Shown: positions 35,458-43,586 of the stretch, piece by piece
Layout of the letters: every line of letters starts with the position of its first letter
How positions within the stretch are numbered: position 1 is the stretch's first letter
Assembly: GCF_033949425.1 (NCBI RefSeq)
Contig: NZ_JAXAVX010000006.1
Location: 124,001-188,000, forward strand
Length of the DNA: 64,000 nucleotides
Reading direction: 5' to 3'
Source of the DNA: Patulibacter brassicae
GTDB lineage: Bacteria; Actinomycetota; Thermoleophilia; Solirubrobacterales; Solirubrobacteraceae
Made by a program: the position numbers and the translations under genes
The notes under the pieces: model-generated
Database searches by the model: none
The model's input: the letters and a program-made list of their open reading frames with translations, nothing else
What the model was told of the DNA's origin: nothing

Positions 35458-35760
35458 CCCGGAGCCGCCCGCCGGACGATCCGCGGCCCCGGCTCGCCCA
35501 CGGCCCCGCGGCGCCGCACATCGCCTACGGGCTCGGCGCGCGGAGGCGACGGCGGCCGCACGGCGTCCGTGCCCCCCGAGCCTCGTGCGCGGAGCGTCCC
35601 CGGGGGCGTCGTCTCACGCACGGGGCGGGCGCGGCGCGTCGGTTGCGGCGGCGCCGCCCGTGTCCGTCGTTCTCGGCACGGGGGCGGTGCGCGGCACGTC
35701 GCGCGCCCCGCGGCGCGCCGCACGCGGCGTGCGACGCACCGGTGGGGCGTCCGGGCTCGG
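35458..35760. other. 303-nt gap between convergent genes
   Basis: This lies between the UvrA-like gene and the minus-strand oxidoreductase gene. No coding potential, promoter or strong perfect hairpin was found by eye; it is GC-rich with short CG-rich near-palindromes. Confidence 0.5.
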
Positions 35761-36813
35761 TCAGCCCAGGACGATCTCGGCGGCCTGCCGGACGGTCTCG
35801 GCATCGCCGTCGACGAGGAGCGTCGTGACGAACGAGTCCTCCCAGGCGGCGAGGTCGTGGCGGATCTTGTCGGCGGGGCCCAGCAGCGCCATCCGCTGGA
35901 TGAGCTCGGACGGGATCGCGGCGGCCGCCTCGTCCTTCCTCCCGTCGAGGTAGAGGGCCTGGATCCGATCGACGTGCTCCTCGTAGCCCATCCGGATCGC
36001 GACGTTCGCGTGGAAGTTGCGGCCCTTCGCGCCCATCCCGCCGAAGTACAGGGCGTAGAACGGCCGCACGCGGTCGACGGCGGCCTCGACGTCGTCGTGC
36101 ACGACGAGCGGCACCATCGCGGCGACCTCGAAGTCCTCGGGCGTCCGCCGCGCGCCGTCGCGGGAGAAGCCCTCGGCCAGCGCATCGGCGTAGAACCGCT
36201 CCTGGGGGTCCAGCAGCATGGCGATCCAGCCGTCGCAGAGCTCGGCGGCGAGCGCCACGTTCTTCGGCCCCTCGGCGGCGAGGAAGACCGGGATGTCCTC
36301 GCGCAGCGGGCGGATCGACGACTTCAGCGGCTTGCCGAGCCCCGAGACGCCGGGCTGGCCGGCGTCCGGGGTCAGCGGCAGCGGGTACGCCGGACCGTCG
36401 CTCGTCACCGGGCCGCCCCGCGCCCAGACGTCGCGCAGGATCCCGAGGTACTCGCGGGTGCGGGCGAGCGGCTTCTCGAACGGCCGGCCGTACCAGCCCT
36501 CGACGACCTGGGGCCCCGACGCGCCCAGGCCGAGGACGAACCGCCCGCCGGAGAGGTGGTCGAGCGTCATCGCCGCCATCGCGGTCGCCGTCGGCTGGCG
36601 CGCGGAGAGCTGCACGATGCCGGTGCCCAGCCGCAGGCGCTGCGTCCGGCTGCCCCACCACGCCAGCGGGGTCAGCGCGTCGGAGCCGTACGCCTCGGCG
36701 CACCAGATCGAGTCGAAGCCGACCCGCTCGGCCTCGGCGACGGTCTCCTCGATCCCGGGCGGCGGGCCGCCCGCCCAGTAGCCGACGTTCAGGCCGAGGC
36801 GCAGCTTCGTCAT
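35761..36813 (-). CDS. LLM-class (luciferase-like) F420-dependent oxidoreductase
   Basis: This 350-residue TIM-barrel protein contains RLGLNVGYWAGGPP, AEAERVGFDSIWCAEAYGSDALTPLAWWG, LRLGTGIVQLSARQPTATAMAAMTLDHLSGGRFVLGLGASGPQVVEGWYG, REYLGILRDVWARGG, and PVFLAAEGPKNVALAAELCDGWIAM. This matches the F420-dependent LLM enzymes of mycobacteria and relatives; the substrate is unknown. ATG 36813 was preferred to ATG 36822: GAGG then sits 9 nt upstream, while it directly abuts the earlier ATG. Confidence 0.9.
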   Translation of the reverse strand: MTKLRLGLNVGYWAGGPPPGIEETVAEAERVGFDSIWCAEAYGSDALTPLAWWGSRTQRLRLGTGIVQLSARQPTATAMAAMTLDHLSGGRFVLGLGASGPQVVEGWYGRPFEKPLARTREYLGILRDVWARGGPVTSDGPAYPLPLTPDAGQPGVSGLGKPLKSSIRPLREDIPVFLAAEGPKNVALAAELCDGWIAMLLDPQERFYADALAEGFSRDGARRTPEDFEVAAMVPLVVHDDVEAAVDRVRPFYALYFGGMGAKGRNFHANVAIRMGYEEHVDRIQALYLDGRKDEAAAAIPSELIQRMALLGPADKIRHDLAAWEDSFVTTLLVDGDAETVRQAAEIVLG

Positions 36814-36928
36814 CGCCGCCATCCTCGCCGACGCGTTCCGTGCCGGCCACGGGCGGTCCTCGGAGCGCTGTGCGGACGTCCAACCGGGACCGGCGGCGGC
36901 GCGGCGCGCTTCCCCTACGCTGGACCCG

Positions 36929-37765
36929 GTGCTGCTCGCCGCCGGAACGCCTCGGACGCTCGGCTCCGCCGACCCGCGGCTGCGGCTCGCCGCACCGGGC
37001 GTCGAGGACGCGTTCCCGCGCCGGACGCTGCGCCTGGACGGCCGCGCCGCCTTCGACCTCTCGCCGTGGTGCGGGACCTGCGGGGTGCTCTTCCAGCGTC
37101 TGGAGGGCGCGAACGAGAAGCTCGCCGTCCGCGCCGCGACGGACCGCCTGACGGAGGGCGTCGAGGACCCCGACGACCCGGTCGCCGAGCTCTTCGGCGC
37201 GCTGCTGCCGCGCGGGTCCTACCGTCCGCTGCTGCTGGAGCTGCGGCCGCGCCTCGTCCGCCCGGCCGCGCCGGGCGACTACTTCGCCGAGGAGCAGGTG
37301 CGCACCTGGGGCGTCGACCCGTTCTGGGACCTGCCGGAGTCCCCCCGCACGCCGTACTACCGGACGTGGCAGACCCGCGTCGCCGACGACGCGCACCTCT
37401 ACGAGTTCGTCGTGCCGATGGTGCCGCCGAGCTGGAACGAGGCGGCCGTCGTGGACCGCCACCGCGAGCTCCTGGCGCACACCGCGCGGCCGACGGCGGT
37501 CGCGCTGACGACGCTCGACGTCTGCGCCCCGGCGACCGACGGCGACGGCGACGAGTGGTACTGGCACTGGGCGCTGACGCACTTCCTCCTCGACGGGCAC
37601 CACAAGCTCCAGGCGGCCGCCGAGGGGGGCCGCGCCGTGCGGCTGCTCGCGCTGCTGAGCCTCGACGGCAGCCTCGCCGAGGCGGACGCGCTCGGGCGGC
37701 TGCCGGAGCTGCGCGCCCGACCCGCCGCGGGTCGCCGGGCGACGCCGCGCGGCAACGACGGATGA
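36929..37765 (+). CDS. Conserved-looking hypothetical protein with a WCGTC motif
   Basis: Not recognised. The 278 residues have no signal peptide or membrane helix. An early FDLSPWCGTCGVLFQRLEGAN carries a CxxC that could bind metal or act in redox chemistry; DEWYWHWALTHFLLDGHHKLQAAAEGG near residue 215 is rich in Trp and His and looks like an active or metal site. The C-terminus is Arg/Ala-rich. GTG 36929 lies 7 nt after TACGCT, which supports a real gene. Divergent from the LLM oxidoreductase. Confidence 0.7.
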   Translation: MLLAAGTPRTLGSADPRLRLAAPGVEDAFPRRTLRLDGRAAFDLSPWCGTCGVLFQRLEGANEKLAVRAATDRLTEGVEDPDDPVAELFGALLPRGSYRPLLLELRPRLVRPAAPGDYFAEEQVRTWGVDPFWDLPESPRTPYYRTWQTRVADDAHLYEFVVPMVPPSWNEAAVVDRHRELLAHTARPTAVALTTLDVCAPATDGDGDEWYWHWALTHFLLDGHHKLQAAAEGGRAVRLLALLSLDGSLAEADALGRLPELRARPAAGRRATPRGNDG

Positions 37766-37879
37766 GCACGACCGCGAGCCGGCCGTCGGGCGCATCGGCG
37801 CGGGCGGTGGGGAGCGCGCGAGGCATCGGGCGGCCCGGTCCCTCGACCGGTGGCCCCGACACGGTGACCCGACGGGGGC

Positions 37880-38896
37880 TCAGGCCTCGCCGAGCAGCGC
37901 CCGCGCCTCGTCCGAGGCGAAGAACGGGGCCAGCCGCCGACGCAGGAGCGCCTCGAGGAGCCCAGCCTCCCGCAGCACGGCGAGCGCCCGGGGGCCGAAC
38001 CGCCGGGCCTCCTCGAGCAGGTCCTCCCGCGTCAGCCCGATCTCCTCGAGCAGGTCCCGCAGCGGCACCGGCCCGTACTCGTCGAAGAAGAGCGCCACGC
38101 CCTCGTCGACGAGCGCCAGCAGCCACGGGTGCTCGCGCAGCTGCAGCCACAGCTCGTAGGCGATGACGAGCAGGTCCTCGAGGTCCTCGCGCGCCAGCAG
38201 CGCCCGGAACCGGCCGACGGGCTCGTCCTCGACCTCGGCGAGCAGCTCGAGGACCGCCTCGACGAGGCCGTCGTCCTCGCGCTGCCCGGCCCGCTCGGCC
38301 TCGCGCAGCAGCACGCGCGCGACCCGCTCGCTGAGCTCCCGCAGCTGCGCGTCGACGAGCTCGCTCGGGCCCGGCGCGACCGCGGTGACCGCCCGCAGCC
38401 CCGCCTCGAGCAGCGGTCCGAGGCCGGGGAGCCGCTCGGCCTGCGTGCGCGCGTCGACGACGATCCGCTGCAGGAGCCAGGCGAGCCCGCGGACGGCCAC
38501 GGGGTTGCGCGCGACGGCCTCCAGCAGCCGGGCGCGCAGCGGGCCCGGTCCCAGGAGCTTCTCGGCGACGGGGGCGACGAGCGACTCGTCGAGGATCGCC
38601 CCGATCGGGTGCTCGTCGTGGACGGGATGGTCGTAGAGCCGGGTGGCGACCTGGCCGATGAGCTCGGGGATCGCGCCGCGGCTGATCCGGAAGCTCGCGA
38701 CGTACTTGCGCGCCACCGCCTGGACGGCCGCGCGGTCGACGACCTCGTCGAGGGTCAGCGTCCGCGCGGCGGCGAGCGCGTGGTCGATCTCCTCGGCGGC
38801 GAGCGTCGCGAACCGCTCCTCGGACAGGTCGCGCAGCAGGAACGCCACCTGGGCGTCCAGCAGCGCGTCGGCGCGCGTCGGGGCGGAGTCGCTCAC
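37880..38896 (-). CDS. Helical hypothetical protein after the Nudix gene
   Basis: Not recognised. The 338 residues are almost entirely predicted helix, very rich in Leu, Ala, Arg and Glu (for example LRDLSEERFATLAAEEIDHAL; LLRRRLAPFFASDEARALLGEA), with no transmembrane segment or catalytic motif. Its GTG begins 7 nt after the stop of the Nudix gene on the same strand, so the two probably form an operon. Even codon bias across the frame supports coding. Confidence 0.75.
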   Translation of the reverse strand: MSDSAPTRADALLDAQVAFLLRDLSEERFATLAAEEIDHALAAARTLTLDEVVDRAAVQAVARKYVASFRISRGAIPELIGQVATRLYDHPVHDEHPIGAILDESLVAPVAEKLLGPGPLRARLLEAVARNPVAVRGLAWLLQRIVVDARTQAERLPGLGPLLEAGLRAVTAVAPGPSELVDAQLRELSERVARVLLREAERAGQREDDGLVEAVLELLAEVEDEPVGRFRALLAREDLEDLLVIAYELWLQLREHPWLLALVDEGVALFFDEYGPVPLRDLLEEIGLTREDLLEEARRFGPRALAVLREAGLLEALLRRRLAPFFASDEARALLGEA

Positions 38897-38903
38897 GGGC
38901 GGA

Positions 38904-39404
38904 TCAAACCACGGCCCCGGTCCCGTCCCCGCCGAGCGCCGCGACGAGCCGGTCGAGGAACGCCTCCTGCGCGGCGACGAGCCGCGGCCGCGCCTCGTCG
39001 AGGGTCAGCCAGGCGACGCGATCGACCTCCGGCACCTCGATCGTCCGGCCGGACCGGGGCGGCCAGGTCATCGTGAACGTCCCCGGGACGACGGCGTCGG
39101 GGTCCAGGTCGCCGGCGATCGCGAAGCAGCGCACGCGCTTGCCCGACCCCTGGCGGACCTCGCCGAGGTCGAGCGGCTCGCCGTCGGGCGCCGGCAGGCC
39201 GAGCTCCTCGGCGAACTCGCGCCGCGCCGCCGCCCACGGCTCCTCGTCCGCGCCGTGCTCGCCCTTCGGGATCGACCACGCCCGCTCGTCCTTGCGCGCC
39301 CAGAGGGGCCCGCCCATGTGGGCGACCAGGACGCGCAGCCTGTCCGGGTCGCCGCGGTGCAGCAGGATCCCGGCGGACGTGCGGTGACGGGCGGACGGTG
39401 GCAC
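38904..39404 (-). CDS. Nudix hydrolase
   Basis: This 166-residue protein begins like the bis(5'-nucleosyl)-tetraphosphatase/DIPP-like group (TSAGILLHRGDPDRLRVLVAHMGGPLWARKD). The Nudix box GEHGADEEPWAAARREFAEELG fits Gx5Ex7REUxEExGU with all metal-binding Glu present. WSIPKGE suggests diadenosine polyphosphate, diphosphoinositol-like or 8-oxo-nucleotide substrates. GTG 39404 lies 6 nt after CAGGAT. Co-directional with the helical protein. Confidence 0.9.
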   Translation of the reverse strand: MPPSARHRTSAGILLHRGDPDRLRVLVAHMGGPLWARKDERAWSIPKGEHGADEEPWAAARREFAEELGLPAPDGEPLDLGEVRQGSGKRVRCFAIAGDLDPDAVVPGTFTMTWPPRSGRTIEVPEVDRVAWLTLDEARPRLVAAQEAFLDRLVAALGGDGTGAVV

Positions 39405-39530
39405 GCCCCGATCCTGCCACGGCCGCCGGTGCGTCCCGGGAGCGGCGGATCCGATCCCGGTCGGGGCGGCCGCGCCGAGGTCGGGCCGCGCGCCGACGAG
39501 GGACGTCCGGTCGTGCGCGATGATCGGGCG

Positions 39531-40454
39531 ATGGCCGACGGCGCCCGCGTCCTGCTCCCGTTCGACCTCGCCGACGAGGCCGGCGGGGACTGGCCGTTCG
39601 GCCTGCGGGTCGACGTCTGGGACGGGACGGGCCCGGCCCCCGAGGGCGACCTCGGCGACGTGCGCCTGCACGTCCTGCCCTACGGCGCGCCGTGCGCCTA
39701 CGACGCGCTGCCGCGGCTCACCGGGCTGGCGGTCGTGCAGAGCCTGCGCGCCGGGGTCGACGAGCTCCTGCCGCTCGTGCCCGACGGCGTGACGATCGCC
39801 AACGGCCGCGGGCTGCACGACGCCTCGACGGCCGAGCACGCACTGGGCCTGATCCTCGCCGCGCAGCGGGAGCTGCCGCGCTGGGTCGCCGACCAGGCGG
39901 CCGGCCGCTGGGACCCGTCGTTCGTCGGCTCGCTCGCGGACCGGCGCGTCCTGCTCGTCGGCGCCGGCTCGATCGGCGGGGCGATCGCGCGGCGCCTCGA
40001 GGCGTGCGAGGCCGTCGTCACCGCGGTCGCGCGGCGCGCCCGCCCCGCCGAGGGCGTTCGCGGGGTCGACGAGCTCGACGCGCTGCTCCCGGCCGCCGAG
40101 ATCGTCGTCCTCGTCCTGCCCGACGATCCCTCCACGCGCGGCACGCTCGACGCCCGCCGCCTGGCGCTGCTGCCCGACGGGGCGCTCGTGGTGAACGTCG
40201 GCCGCGGGACGGCGATCGTCACCGCCGCGTTGCGGGCCGAGCTCGAGTCCGGGCGGCTGCGCGCGGCGCTCGACGTCGTCGATCCGGAGCCGCTGCCCGC
40301 CGACCACCCGCTCTGGCACGCGCCGGGGCTGCTGCTGACCCCGCACGTCGGGGGCGGGTCGGCGAGCTTCCCGCCGCGCGCCCGGCGGCTCGTGATCGAC
40401 CAGCTGCGGCGCTTCGCCGCCGGCGAGCCGCTGGCGAACGTCGTGCGCCCCTGA
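39531..40454 (+). CDS. D-2-hydroxyacid dehydrogenase (NAD-binding)
   Basis: In this 307-residue protein the catalytic Arg is in VVQSLRAGVDELLP, followed by HDASTAEHALGLILAAQREL, the Rossmann motif VLLVGAGSIGGAIARRLEACE, NVGRGTAIVTAALRAELESGRL, catalytic Glu in DVVDPEPLPADHPLW and His in LLTPHVGGGS. All three catalytic residues are present. It reduces 2-keto acids or oxidises D-hydroxy acids; glyoxylate or hydroxypyruvate are common substrates of this branch. ATG 39531 lies 6 nt after GATGAT. Confidence 0.92.
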   Translation: MADGARVLLPFDLADEAGGDWPFGLRVDVWDGTGPAPEGDLGDVRLHVLPYGAPCAYDALPRLTGLAVVQSLRAGVDELLPLVPDGVTIANGRGLHDASTAEHALGLILAAQRELPRWVADQAAGRWDPSFVGSLADRRVLLVGAGSIGGAIARRLEACEAVVTAVARRARPAEGVRGVDELDALLPAAEIVVLVLPDDPSTRGTLDARRLALLPDGALVVNVGRGTAIVTAALRAELESGRLRAALDVVDPEPLPADHPLWHAPGLLLTPHVGGGSASFPPRARRLVIDQLRRFAAGEPLANVVRP

Positions 40455-40472
40455 CCGGCCTCGGCGGCCGGT
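40454..40472. terminator. Small hairpin between convergent genes
   Basis: ACCGGCC-TCGGC-GGCCGGT, a 7-bp stem beginning at the dehydrogenase stop and 13 nt from the rescue-factor stop, is a probable two-way terminator. Confidence 0.5.
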
Positions 40473-40485
40473 GCGGGACCGCGGA

Positions 40486-40908
40486 TCAGTCGTCGGCCGA
40501 CGGGCGGCGGCGAGACTGCTTCAGCTGGCCCCGCCGGCCCTTCGCCTCGACCCGGCGGCGCTGCGACCCGCGGGTCGGCCGGGTCGCGCGACGGTCCTTC
40601 GGCACGTGCAGCGCGCCGCGCAGCCGCGCGGCGAGCCGCTCGAGCGCCAGCTCGCGGTTGCGCGACTGGCTGCGGGCGTCCTGCGCGACGGCGCGCACGA
40701 GCGGGCCGAGCTGCTCGAGGATCCGCGTCCGCTGGGCGTCGGTCAGGGCCTCGCTGGCGCGGACGTCGAACGTCGCCTCGATCCGCGACGCCGTGACGTT
40801 CGCGTGCTGGCCGCCGGGGCCGGACGACCGGCTGGCGCGCACGACGATCTCGCGCAGGGGGATCCGCACGGCTCCGGTGACGCGCAGCTCGGGCTCCACG
40901 GCTCCCAT
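40486..40908 (-). CDS. arfB: Peptidyl-tRNA hydrolase ArfB-like ribosome rescue factor
   Basis: This 140-residue protein has the release-factor catalytic loop SRSSGPGGQHANVTASRIEATFDV with GGQ near residue 34, and the basic C-terminal tail (RRRVEAKGRRGQLKQSRRRPS) that enters the empty mRNA channel. There is no stop-codon-recognition domain, so it frees stalled ribosomes lacking a stop codon. ATG 40908. Length is typical of ArfB/YaeJ. Confidence 0.9.
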   Translation of the reverse strand: MGAVEPELRVTGAVRIPLREIVVRASRSSGPGGQHANVTASRIEATFDVRASEALTDAQRTRILEQLGPLVRAVAQDARSQSRNRELALERLAARLRGALHVPKDRRATRPTRGSQRRRVEAKGRRGQLKQSRRRPSADD

Positions 40909-40985
40909 GACAGCAGACGGCCGGCCGCACGGGTGCCGAGGACCGTGCTGGCACGTCCCCGCTCGTGTGGGACGATGGGCCGACC

Positions 40986-41195
40986 ATGGGCAACCTGCAG
41001 CGTCGTTCCGGCTCGAACCTCTCCCGCACGCAGCGGGTCGACCGGGCCTTCAAGCTCGGGGTCGCCGCCGTCGCGCTGGGCGCGGCCGGCATCGTCGGCC
41101 TCGTGATCGGCTCCGGCGCCCTCGTCGTCGTCGGCTTCGTGGGCGCCGGGATCAGCGGGTTCCTCGCCCGCAACACCCTGCGCCCGCGGCGCTAG
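40986..41195 (+). CDS. Small two-helix membrane protein
   Basis: This 69-residue protein has a basic N-terminus (MGNLQRRSGSNLSRTQRVDRAFK), a glycine-rich hydrophobic hairpin (LGVAAVALGAAGIVGLVIGSGALVVVGFVGAG) and a C-terminus of NTLRPRR. ATG 40986 lies 9 nt after GACGAT. Family not recognised; it could be a membrane-stress or lipid-organising protein. Confidence 0.6.
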   Translation: MGNLQRRSGSNLSRTQRVDRAFKLGVAAVALGAAGIVGLVIGSGALVVVGFVGAGISGFLARNTLRPRR

Positions 41196-41196
41196 C

Positions 41197-41220
41197 CGGC
41201 GCCCCCGAGGCAGGGCGCCG
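41197..41220. terminator. Hairpin between convergent genes
   Basis: CGGCGCCC/GGGCGCCG stem (8 bp, 8-nt loop) between the small membrane protein and the L,D-transpeptidase stop. Confidence 0.5.
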
Positions 41221-41224
41221 ATCG

Positions 41225-42286
41225 CTAGCGGATCTTCACCGTCGTGCCCATCGGCACGCGCGGGTAGAGGTCGATGACGTCGCTCGGGTGCATCCGGATG
41301 CAGCCGTGCGAGGCGCGGGAGCCGAGCGACCAGGTCTCCGCCGTGCCGTGGATCCCGATCCCGTCGCGCAGGCCGAGCCAGCGGGCCTTCAGCGGGTTGT
41401 TCGGGGCGCCGCCGGGGATGACCTGGCCGGCGAGCGATCCGGCCCAGGCCGAGTTCGGGACGTGCCAGGCCGGGTTGACCTGCTTCGACGTCACGGAGTA
41501 CGTGCCGGCGGGCGTGCCGTGACCGGCCGCGCCGACGGCGATCTTGTACGTCTTGACCCACTTCAGGCGCTTGAACAGGCGCAGGCGGAACGTCTGGCGG
41601 TCGACCGTCACGAGCGTCGCGTAGCGGCGCTTCAGCGATTCGACGGTCACCGCGGGCCGTGTGCGGGTGACCTTCAGCGTGAGCGTCGCCCGCTCCGCGC
41701 CCGGGTCCCGCAGCGCGCCGAGGACGAGCTTCTCGAGCTTCGCGCGGTCGACCTTCCACCCGCGCTTGGAGCCCGTGTACCGCTGCTTGCTGATGCCGAT
41801 CCGCGCGGTCGCGTCGCGCGCGGCCCGGCCCATCCTCGAGAGCGACGCGATCCAGCGGTTCACCGCCGACTGGCGCCAGAGGATCACGGGCGCGATCCGG
41901 GTGCCGGCCTTCGCCTTCAGCGCCGCCGCCGCGGTGTCGGAGGCGTCGTAGCGGTAGTCGATGGCGTCCATCGCCAGGCGGTGCGGCCGCTCGGCGATCG
42001 TCACGACGATCGGGGCGTCCGACGGCTTGTGGCCGCGCAGGGCGGCGGCGATCGTGCGGGTCGCCTGCTTGCCGGTCTGGCCGGACAGGTCGACGTCGCC
42101 GAGCTTCACGCCCGGCTTCACCGTCGGCTCGGCCGGCGGGGCGGGCGTCGTGGTCGTCGGCGGGGCCGGGACGGTCGCGGAAGGGTCCTGGGCGTGGGCG
42201 GCGGCCGGGGCGGCCAGCGCGAGCAGGGTCAGCGCGGCCGCGGCCAGGGGACGTGAACCCGCGGGCGGGCGGAGGGACGACGGCAT
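41225..42286 (-). CDS. Secreted L,D-transpeptidase (YkuD domain)
   Basis: This 353-residue protein has a signal peptide ending near AAAHAQ (residue 32), then a Pro/Thr linker. Residues about 55-215 hold a VanW/YoaR-type peptidoglycan-binding region (VKLGDVDLSGQTGKQATRTIAAAL). The catalytic YkuD domain (about 225-353) shows GIHGTAETWSLGSRASHGCIRM with the catalytic His and Cys. It forms 3-3 cross-links in peptidoglycan or attaches proteins to it. ATG 42286 lies 6 nt after TAGCCT. Confidence 0.93.
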   Translation of the reverse strand: MPSSLRPPAGSRPLAAAALTLLALAAPAAAHAQDPSATVPAPPTTTTPAPPAEPTVKPGVKLGDVDLSGQTGKQATRTIAAALRGHKPSDAPIVVTIAERPHRLAMDAIDYRYDASDTAAAALKAKAGTRIAPVILWRQSAVNRWIASLSRMGRAARDATARIGISKQRYTGSKRGWKVDRAKLEKLVLGALRDPGAERATLTLKVTRTRPAVTVESLKRRYATLVTVDRQTFRLRLFKRLKWVKTYKIAVGAAGHGTPAGTYSVTSKQVNPAWHVPNSAWAGSLAGQVIPGGAPNNPLKARWLGLRDGIGIHGTAETWSLGSRASHGCIRMHPSDVIDLYPRVPMGTTVKIR

Positions 42287-42472
42287 GCGTCCAGGCTAGG
42301 CACCCGCGCGCGGACGGGCGACGGTTGCACGGGCTCGTGCGTCCGCGGGCGCGTCGGGCCGCGCCGACGGCCACCGCCTCGGACGCGGTCGCCGGCGAGA
42401 CGGCCGCGCGGCGCGGGGCGCCCCGCTGGGTCCGCGGCCGGATCCCGGCGCCGCGTCGGCCGGGAACGCGCG

Positions 42473-43378
42473 TCAGCCGGCGACGGCGGCGGGCGGCGCG
42501 ACGTCCGCCGCGGGCGCCACGCGCACCTCGCGGCAGAACTCGGCGAGGAGCTCGCCGACGATCGCCGGGCACTCGAGCTGCGGGCAGTGGCCGATCCCGG
42601 GCAGCAGCTCGTAGCGGGTGGCGGGCAGCGCGTCGCGCAGGTGCCGGGAGCCGTCGTGATGGACCATCCGGTCGCCGTCGCCCCAGATGAGCAGCACCGG
42701 GCACTCGATCCGCGAGTGGTCGAACGGGCTCTCGAGCTCGGGCAGCAGCCGGCGGCCGGTGTGCAGCAGGCGGCGGACGTCGCGGCGCGACTCGAAGTGC
42801 TGCGCGAACCGGTGCAGGACGTCGCGGCGCGCGCGCAGCGGCCGCGCGAACGCGAGCTGCCGGAAGAGCTGGGCGACGATCGCGCGGATCAGCGGCGTGG
42901 GGACCGGGTTGCGGTCGGCGAGCAGGAACCGCAGCAGCGGCTGCTGGGAGATGAGGCCGAACCACCGCGGGTGGTCGAAGCCGGCGGGGTCGATCGGCAC
43001 GATCCCGGCCGGCGAGGGCCGCCGCTCGGCCGCGAGCAAGGTCGCGGCGCCGCCCATCGAGTTGCCCGCGATCACCGCGGGCTCGTCGGGGGCGATCTGG
43101 GCGAGCACGCCGTCGATGAGCCGGGCGAACTGCTCGAGCATCGGCTCGTCGGGCACCAGCCGGTCCGCCTTGCCGAACCCCTGGAGGTCGATCGCGACCG
43201 ACCGCTGCCGGCGGTCGGCGAGGTCGAGCATCAGCGGCCGCCACGTGTCGGCGGAGTCGGAGTACCCGTGCAGGAGGAGCAGCGGTGGCCCGCCCAGGCG
43301 TGAGCCGCGGGTCTCGAGGAGCCGCGTCCGCACCCCGGCGGCTTCGATGAACCGCTCGGTGATCTCGGGTCGACCCAT
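42473..43378 (-). CDS. Alpha/beta-hydrolase fold protein
   Basis: This 301-residue protein carries the oxyanion loop LLLLHGYSDSADTWRPL, nucleophile elbow AGNSMGGAATLLA, acid in LLIWGDGDRMV and catalytic His in LLPGIGHCPQLECP. The triad is complete. The general class covers esterases, epoxide hydrolases and lipases, and no closer assignment is safe. ATG 43378 lies 6 nt after TAGCGT, and palindromes lie just upstream. Divergent from the HD-domain nuclease. Confidence 0.88.
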   Translation of the reverse strand: MGRPEITERFIEAAGVRTRLLETRGSRLGGPPLLLLHGYSDSADTWRPLMLDLADRRQRSVAIDLQGFGKADRLVPDEPMLEQFARLIDGVLAQIAPDEPAVIAGNSMGGAATLLAAERRPSPAGIVPIDPAGFDHPRWFGLISQQPLLRFLLADRNPVPTPLIRAIVAQLFRQLAFARPLRARRDVLHRFAQHFESRRDVRRLLHTGRRLLPELESPFDHSRIECPVLLIWGDGDRMVHHDGSRHLRDALPATRYELLPGIGHCPQLECPAIVGELLAEFCREVRVAPAADVAPPAAVAG

Positions 43379-43384
43379 GACCGA

Positions 43385-43418
43385 ACGCTAACACCGTGTT
43401 CGATGCGCTTCGAAGCGC
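43385..43418 (-). promoter_or_regulatory. Promoter and palindromes of the alpha/beta-hydrolase gene
   Basis: The -10 TAGCGT (43390-43385 on the minus strand) is directly followed upstream by AACAC-C-GTGTT (43390-43400) and the perfect palindrome GCGCTTCGAAGCGC (43405-43418), which covers the -35 area. A repressor site is likely. Confidence 0.5.
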
Positions 43419-43586
43419 CGTGGACCGTCCGTCGACCCGCGGCCGCGCCGAGCCGCCCGTCGCTGCGCCCCGCGGGCGCGGCCGGAACCTGCCGATCTGC
43501 AGGGAGTTCTCGCGTCGCTCGCGGCGCCCGCCGACCCCGATCGCCCGTCGCCTGTGCCGTCCGGTTCGCGTCGTACCGTCCTTCGC

